A DNA stretch of 64,000 nt from Sediminibacillus terrae (GTDB lineage Bacteria > Bacillota > Bacilli > Bacillales > Amphibacillaceae). The notes beneath the pieces are model-generated. The model did no database searches. It was not told the origin of the DNA and saw nothing but the letters and a program-made list of their open reading frames with translations. The stretch is taken from positions 372,001 to 436,000 of the forward strand of contig NZ_VZDQ01000011.1 in assembly GCF_009602435.1 (NCBI RefSeq). Reading direction: 5' to 3'. Shown piece by piece: positions 59,393 to 64,000 of this stretch. The stretch's first letter is position 1, and the number at the start of each line of letters is the position of its first letter. The translations under genes were made by a program, and so were the position numbers.

Positions 59393-60389
59393 CTATAACA
59401 TATTCTGAAAAATCAATATCGTAGTGAAAACGACAGATGTGATAACTCCAAATAAAATCAGAACAAATCTAACCTTGAAGACACTCAGGAGCATCATCGT
59501 ATTTTTCAAGTCGATCATCGGCCCATATATCAGAAAACCGAGTATGGCCGCATTCGGGAAAACATTGCTGAAGGATGCAGCAATAAATGCATCTGCCTCG
59601 GAGCATAGAGATAATAAGTATGCCAATCCCATCATCACCGCTGTCGAAGATGCTTGTCCATCCCCCAGGTTGACCAAAGTCTCTGACGATATATACGTTT
59701 GAACAAAAGCGGCTAACAAGCAGCCGACAATCAAGTACTTTCCTACATCAAAAAATTCATCTACAGCATGCTTCAAAGTATGACTGATTTTCTTCTGGAG
59801 CGGCTGATGATCATGAGAATGGGAAACTTCCGCTGCAATCGGGAGCTTTAACTGATTCTTCCTAAAAAAGAGACTGATAACCCACGACACGAGGATTGCG
59901 ATAAGAAAACCGAGTATCAACCGCTCTGCAGCTATCTTTATGTCATTTCCAAAGGCCATAAAAGTCGATAATATTACCATTGGATTAATAAGGGGACCTG
60001 TTAATAGAAACCCAACACCAGCATAAATCGGGACACCCTTCCCTACCAAACGCCGCACAATCGGTACAATCCCGCATTCACAAGCCGGAAAACAAGCCCC
60101 TACCACACAACTCATGGCAATTGCCATTCCTTTATTTTTTCGGAATCCAGCGTTTGATATGATCTTCTGTGATAAAAACTTGAATCAATCCGGCAATCAG
60201 GACACCGATAAGAACAAATGGCAATGCTTCTATTAAAATACTCAAGAAAATCGTATTCATGTGCTGCAAGGAAGATGGCAGCTGAAACATTTTTCCAAAT
60301 GAACCTGTTCCAGCAACAAGGTACAGAGTTGCTAGAAACAACACTAATAACAAACCATCAAACAGCAACGATCGCGGTTTTACATTCAT
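59393..60389 (-). pseudogene. DUF318/YcgR permease gene, frameshifted
   Basis: Two frames together encode one permease. The first (60132-60389, from MNVKPRSLLFDG) ends LIGVLIAGLIQVFITEDHIKRWIPKK; the second (59393-60127) continues MAIAMSCVVGACFPACECGIVPIVRRLVGKGVPIYAGVGFLLTGPLINP. Reading CCG-AAA-AAT-AAA-GGA-ATG would join them, which needs five A residues where the sequence has six. The CEC motif and the GIVPIVRRL stretch are hallmarks of the family. Either one base has been gained or read in excess, or the gene is expressed by frameshifting. The joined product would be about 331 residues. Confidence 0.82.
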
Positions 60390-60451
60390 GGCTTCCCTCC
60401 AAAAATTCAAACTTGGTTTCTACTTCCTTATATATAGCAAACAAGCGATAA

Positions 60452-60466
60452 TAGTAATCATTATGA
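60452..60466 (-). promoter_or_regulatory. Zur-like box upstream of the ycgR-ycgQ pair
   Basis: The minus strand reads TCATAATGATTACTA, matching the Zur consensus TCGTAATNATTACGA at 13 of 15 positions and better than the Fur or PerR forms. It lies about 65 bp before the permease start, in the promoter region. Confidence 0.55.
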
Positions 60467-60584
60467 TTTATATATCTGCTTTATTCTCTTATATTTCATT
60501 CCTTTTGTCCAGACGAAATTTCATCTCTGTCCGTTTTCTCTTAAAAATTGCGAAAAAAATCCTGCTGACCATTACAGCAGGATT

Positions 60585-62332
60585 TTAGTCATCTTCTCTT
60601 TTAAACAAACGCTTCAGCCAACTTCTTTTATCAGCTTGTTTTGTGTCACCTTGCAATTGATAGGTGGTGTATTTATTCTTTCCCTGATTCTTGGATTGAT
60701 ATAGGGCCAAATCTGCTTCCTTCACAAACTCCTCTTTTGTCTTTTGTTCATTTGCTGTATAGAAGGAGATACCGATGCTCGTTGTCAGATGAAGTGAAAC
60801 CCCCTGGAAAACAAATGGCTCCTCCATCGAGGCGATGATTTTTTCACTGATTATTTTTGCTTTATCCCTATCCATCAAGGCCGGCAATAATAACTGAAAT
60901 TCATCTCCTCCCATTCGCGATGCAATCTGTTCTCCATTGATAACGTCGGCAATCCGTCTGGCGAACTCGCGGATGACATCATCGCCGGTATCGTGCCCAT
61001 GGACATCATTGACACATTTAAAATTGTCACAGTCCAGAATCAGCAATCCGATTACACCACCAGTCCGATCTGCGTCATTCATCGCAGAGTCCAGGTACCT
61101 GCTAAACAAGGTACGGTTCGGCAGTCCAGTCAGTTCATCATGTAAAGCCTGTGTTTCCAAATCAATCTCCTTTTGTTTACGTTCGGAAACATCCCTGGAA
61201 ACAAAAACGATTTTCTCCACCTCTCCCTTGGCATTCCTTATCGGCCCCCCTTTGGAATGGACCCATATGATTCTTCCGTGCTTATCGAGACGACGATATT
61301 CCATCTCATCTGAAGTTCCGGTTTCCAAAATCCTTGCAAAAAAGTCACTCACCTTGTGCATATCTTCCTGGTGGACAAAAGAAAGGAATGGCTTCCCTTC
61401 GAAAAATTCCGGACTCAATCCCAGAATTCGTTCATGAGAAGGAGAAGCATATACAATCTCTCCTTTTCTATCGGTTACCCGAATCAAATCATTGGAATTC
61501 TCCACGATAATCCGGTATCTGTCCTCGCTCTCCTGCAGTTGTTCCTGCAATTCCTCCACATTGGAAATATTTTTATAAACCGCAATCCCGCCGCTCATTT
61601 TTCCGTCTTCAAGAATAGGTGTATAAGAAGCAATAACCCGGATGGTCCCACCGTTTCTGGTTTGTCGTTCAGCAAAATCGTTTTCGATGATTTCTCCTTT
61701 TTTCAGCCTGGTGAGAATCTCGGAAAATTTATCTCTCTCTTTTTTCTCATCGGGAAGAATGCTGATAGACGGATTATTGGCCAGTTCTTCCTTCGACCAA
61801 CCAAACAGCTTGCTGAAACCCGGATTCACATGTTGGTAATTGCCTTCTTCATCGAAGGTGAAGACTGGATCCGCTACATTTTGAAAAATCAATTCGAATT
61901 GTTCTTTTATTCGATTCAATTCCTTCTCCCGGTTTTTGCGATCGGTGATTTCCCTGGTAACAGAAATAATATATTCACAGTTGCCCTGCTCATTCAATAC
62001 TGGCGTCACTTTCGATTCCACCCAACCTAACCGGGTTTTTGAACGGTCGTCAGAAGAGGGGAATTCGATGGTTTCCTCATAAACGACTACTTTCCCCGTA
62101 TTCGATGCCTCTTCATACATCTTCGTAATAACCTGTGCTGAATAGGCCGCATTAATTCTTCAATTTTCTTTCCGGCAAAATCAGTCGGAAAATTAAGATT
62201 GTCAATGGCAGATTGATTGGCCATCACATAGGAGAACCCGCCATTTCTGTCACAGGAAATCATGAATACCATATCTGAAATGCTATTAAAAATCAGATTG
62301 AAATATTTTAGGTCTTTAAATTTAGCAAGCAT
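60585..62332 (-). pseudogene. PAS-PAS-PAS-GGDEF diguanylate cyclase gene, frameshifted
   Basis: N-terminal frame 62087-62332 (MLAKFKDLKYFNLIFNSISDMVFM, PAS 1) and main frame 60585-62120 join if one A is restored near 62165: ...KKIEE then INAAYSAQVITKMYEEAS. The main frame has two further PAS domains (FELIFQNVADPVFTFDEEGN; YRIIVENSNDLIRVTDRKGE), each followed by a PAC-type end, then a GGDEF domain with SRMGGDEFQLLLP intact. The RxxD inhibitory site expected five residues before GGDEF is absent. As sequenced the product would lack PAS 1; the cyclase domain could still be translated from ATG 62120. Confidence 0.82.
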
Positions 62333-62414
62333 ATCTATCGTTCTCCTTATCGTCGAGTCGGTCCCTTTGGGGGGATTCCCTTTTCTGCCACCATCAACGC
62401 CTCTAAATAAAACA

Positions 62415-62450
62415 GCCGGTCACCTGGCCGAATAAAACCAAGTAACCGGT
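62415..62450 (-). terminator. hairpin in the GGDEF gene leader
   Basis: ACCGGTTACTTGG pairs with CCAGGTGACCGG (two G-U pairs, 10-nt loop) and runs into TGTTTTATTT. It lies about 20 nt after the predicted transcript start, so it is either an attenuator or the end of an unseen short RNA. Confidence 0.6.
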
Positions 62451-62475
62451 GCCATATCAACTGTTCTTTCCGTAC

Positions 62476-62484
62476 ATTATACCA
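62476..62484 (-). promoter_or_regulatory. extended -10 promoter of the GGDEF gene
   Basis: TGGTATAAT on the minus strand is a perfect extended -10 (TGnTATAAT); no good -35 is seen, as is common for this class. Confidence 0.65.
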
Positions 62485-62784
62485 TTCTTTCTGGCATTAC
62501 CCAGTTATTTTTCAACATTTATCGACAACAAGATTTACCAATCCTCCCCTTACCCGAAGATCAGAAATCAGCTGGTACAAAACGTAAAAACAGGCTTCAT
62601 CTTTCTACGGTAAACACAAAACCCATTCTTGCGGTATTTTGCGGTGGTTTCCCTAGGTCTCTCTCGTGTCTTCACCAAGTTTTAGTATCTCCGGAGTAAT
62701 GAACACAGTATCATCTGTCCCCTTACAACTTAAATGCAGGGAAATTTGCATTTTCCAGTTTTTTCTCCGGTCGTTTAAAAGAGA

Positions 62785-62818
62785 AAACCGGACGAATTCA
62801 TTCCAATTCGTCCGGTTT
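62785..62818 (-). terminator. terminator of the chemoreceptor gene (family-B variant)
   Basis: AAACCGGACGAATT pairs with AATTCGTCCGGTTT and is followed leftward by TTTTCTCTTTT. The stem is a near relative of the ACCGAACG family. Confidence 0.75.
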
Positions 62819-62855
62819 CGTTTTGGGCATCTCTATCCTCTTTTTCCAAGTTTCT

Positions 62856-64000
62856 TCAGGTTTTATTGTTCTGTTTGGTATCCTTATCGACTTTGAAGGT
62901 CCGGATTGTATCGAATAATTGGTCACTGGATTGGGTCAATTCCTCAGCCGACTTTGCAAGAGACTGCAAAGCATTTGTTTGTTCATCGATTGTGACATTT
63001 ATTTCTTCATTGCCTGCGGCTGTTTCCTGCACATTGGCAGCAATCGATTCCACAGATGAAACGACATGTTGCTTGCTTTGGTTCATTTCCTCTATATGAC
63101 TAGCATTTTCCACAATACTGTCCATGATAGCCCGGAATGAGGAGCCTATTTCTTTAAAAATCGCCACTGTCTCATTCACCGTTTCGCTTTGCTCTTTTGT
63201 TATTTGTTTAGCATCAGCCATTTTATCAATTGCACCATCCGCACTGCCTTGCACCTGCTCGATTATTTGCTGAATTTCCCCGGTGGACCGGGCAGTCTGT
63301 TCGGCCAATTTCCGGACCTCTTCCGCAACAACAGCAAATCCTTTGCCATGCTCACCAGCCCTCGCTGCTTCAATGCTTGCATTCAAGGCAAGGAGGTTGG
63401 TTTGTTCAGAAATATCATTGATTGTGTAAACGAAGGAGCTGATATCTTTGACTTGTCCAGCTAACTCCGACACCACTTTTTCCACCTCTTCTATTGTTTC
63501 TGAAGAAGAATCTGCCCGGCCGCTCAACGTTTGCATCTGCTCTATCCCTTTCTTGTTGACAGTTTCAGCTTGTCGAGACCGTTCACTCATCTGTGCACTG
63601 TTTTCGGTTACTTTTTCTATTTCTCCGGACAACAAGTCTAGTTGTTTCCGCATTTCTTCAATATCATCTGCTGACTTGTTTGCTCCGTCGGCAATGCCGT
63701 GCATCGTATGTTGGATTTCTTCATTGGATGCCGTTGTTTCCTCGGACACCGCACTGAAGTTTTCGGCTGTTTTTCGGATAATTGCAGCAGACTCCGTCGT
63801 ACGCTGTATTAGCCCCCGCATATTTTCCAACATTTTATTGAAATGACCGTATAGCAGTCCGACTTCATCTGAGGAATCATGTTCCACTTGCACGGTTAAA
63901 TCTCCACCGGCAACTTGATCCGTTTTCTGCTGAAGGTCTGTAATCGGCTTGGTCAACCGATATCCAAACAGAAATATGATAGTCAAAAGAATTAAAATCA
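62856..64000 (-). CDS. methyl-accepting chemotaxis protein, truncated by the window edge
   Basis: At least 381 residues, open to the right edge. It begins within the second membrane helix ([15 protein letters not shown]), then a HAMP domain ([40 protein letters not shown]) and a long coiled-coil signalling domain. The conserved hairpin tip is [41 protein letters not shown], which docks CheA and CheW. The ligand-binding part lies outside the window. A terminator follows. Confidence 0.95.
   Translation of the reverse strand, partial: ILILLTIIFLFGYRLTKPITDLQQKTDQVAGGDLTVQVEHDSSDEVGLLYGHFNKMLENMRGLIQRTTESAAIIRKTAENFSAVSEETTASNEEIQHTMHGIADGANKSADDIEEMRKQLDLLSGEIEKVTENSAQMSERSRQAETVNKKGIEQMQTLSGRADSSSETIEEVEKVVSELAGQVKDISSFVYTINDISEQTNLLALNASIEAARAGEHGKGFAVVAEEVRKLAEQTARSTGEIQQIIEQVQGSADGAIDKMADAKQITKEQSETVNETVAIFKEIGSSFRAIMDSIVENASHIEEMNQSKQHVVSSVESIAANVQETAAGNEEINVTIDEQTNALQSLAKSAEELTQSSDQLFDTIRTFKVDKDTKQNNKT

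Larger units (their letters stand above)
62333..62855. other. spacer with the GGDEF leader and the chemoreceptor terminator
   Basis: Contains the extended -10 promoter and structured 137-nt leader of the GGDEF gene (62333-62484) and the family-B-like terminator (62785-62818). The 300 bp between show no gene. Confidence 0.55.

Noticed and set aside
62333-62480. c-di-GMP (GEMM) riboswitch before the GGDEF gene
   Set aside because: The conserved GCAAA and GGGCAAACC-type blocks are not found; kept only as an unidentified leader.
1-64000. CRISPR array, tRNA, rRNA, prophage or complete insertion sequence
   Set aside because: No regularly spaced direct repeats, no cloverleaf or ribosomal signatures, no phage structural genes, and the only transposase is a fragment.

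Overview
The window is a chromosomal segment of a low-to-mid GC, endospore-forming member of the Bacillaceae. The evidence is strong AGGAGG-type ribosome binding sites with many TTG/GTG starts, B. subtilis-like gene sets (des-desK-desR, queCDE behind a preQ1 riboswitch, cysH-cysP-sat-cysC, cidAB with a LysR regulator, MhqR-box dioxygenase) and sporulation genes (sspP, two Spo0E-type phosphatases, a SleL/YaaH-like spore hydrolase, a ComA-type phosphosulfolactate synthase). The exact genus cannot be fixed from sequence alone; a Virgibacillus/Oceanobacillus-like lineage is a guess. I see no rRNA, tRNA, CRISPR array, prophage or intact insertion sequence.

Layout. 1-8.2 kb: PadR/DUF1048 pair, methyltransferase, LysR-cidA-cidB, quinone-type ring-cleaving dioxygenase, membrane protein, then an S66 peptidase-VOC-GNAT operon. 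8.3-12.4 kb: DUF421 protein, queCDE with riboswitch, AAA ATPase, DUF3889 protein. 12.4-13.4 kb: repeat-rich spacer. 13.4-17.7 kb: spore glycosidase and the des cold-shock desaturase with its DesKR two-component system. 17.8-26 kb: ArsA-like ATPase with a cory-CC-star protein, CstA transporter, an orphan LicT antiterminator with its own RAT leader, a DHA2 exporter and a glutamate/dicarboxylate symporter; three cre-like sites lie here. 26-32 kb: small genes, ribF, sspP, a TetR-MFS pair with matching palindromic operators, Spo0E proteins. 32-41.5 kb: TetR-DHA2 exporter operon, HAD hydrolase, five-gene oligopeptide ABC transporter (oppDFBCA). 41.8-52.6 kb: esterase, S13 carboxypeptidase, thioesterase, transposase remnant, LysR-SDR-MFS-hydrolase-GNAT cluster, small membrane proteins, a decayed ROK fructokinase. 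52.6-58.3 kb: VOC protein, comA and the sulfate assimilation operon. 58.4-64 kb: YcgQ/YcgR-type pair behind a Zur-like box (ycgR frameshifted), a frameshifted PAS-GGDEF gene with a structured leader, and a chemoreceptor cut by the window edge.

Cross-cutting features are three dispersed repeat families: a hairpin with stem ACCGAACG/CGTTCGGT that forms the terminator of several unrelated operons; a ~105-bp GC-rich element (core TTTCCGCGGGC) that twice occurs as an inverted pair spanning about 490 bp; and a two-copy element with core CGCAAGCGCCTGT.
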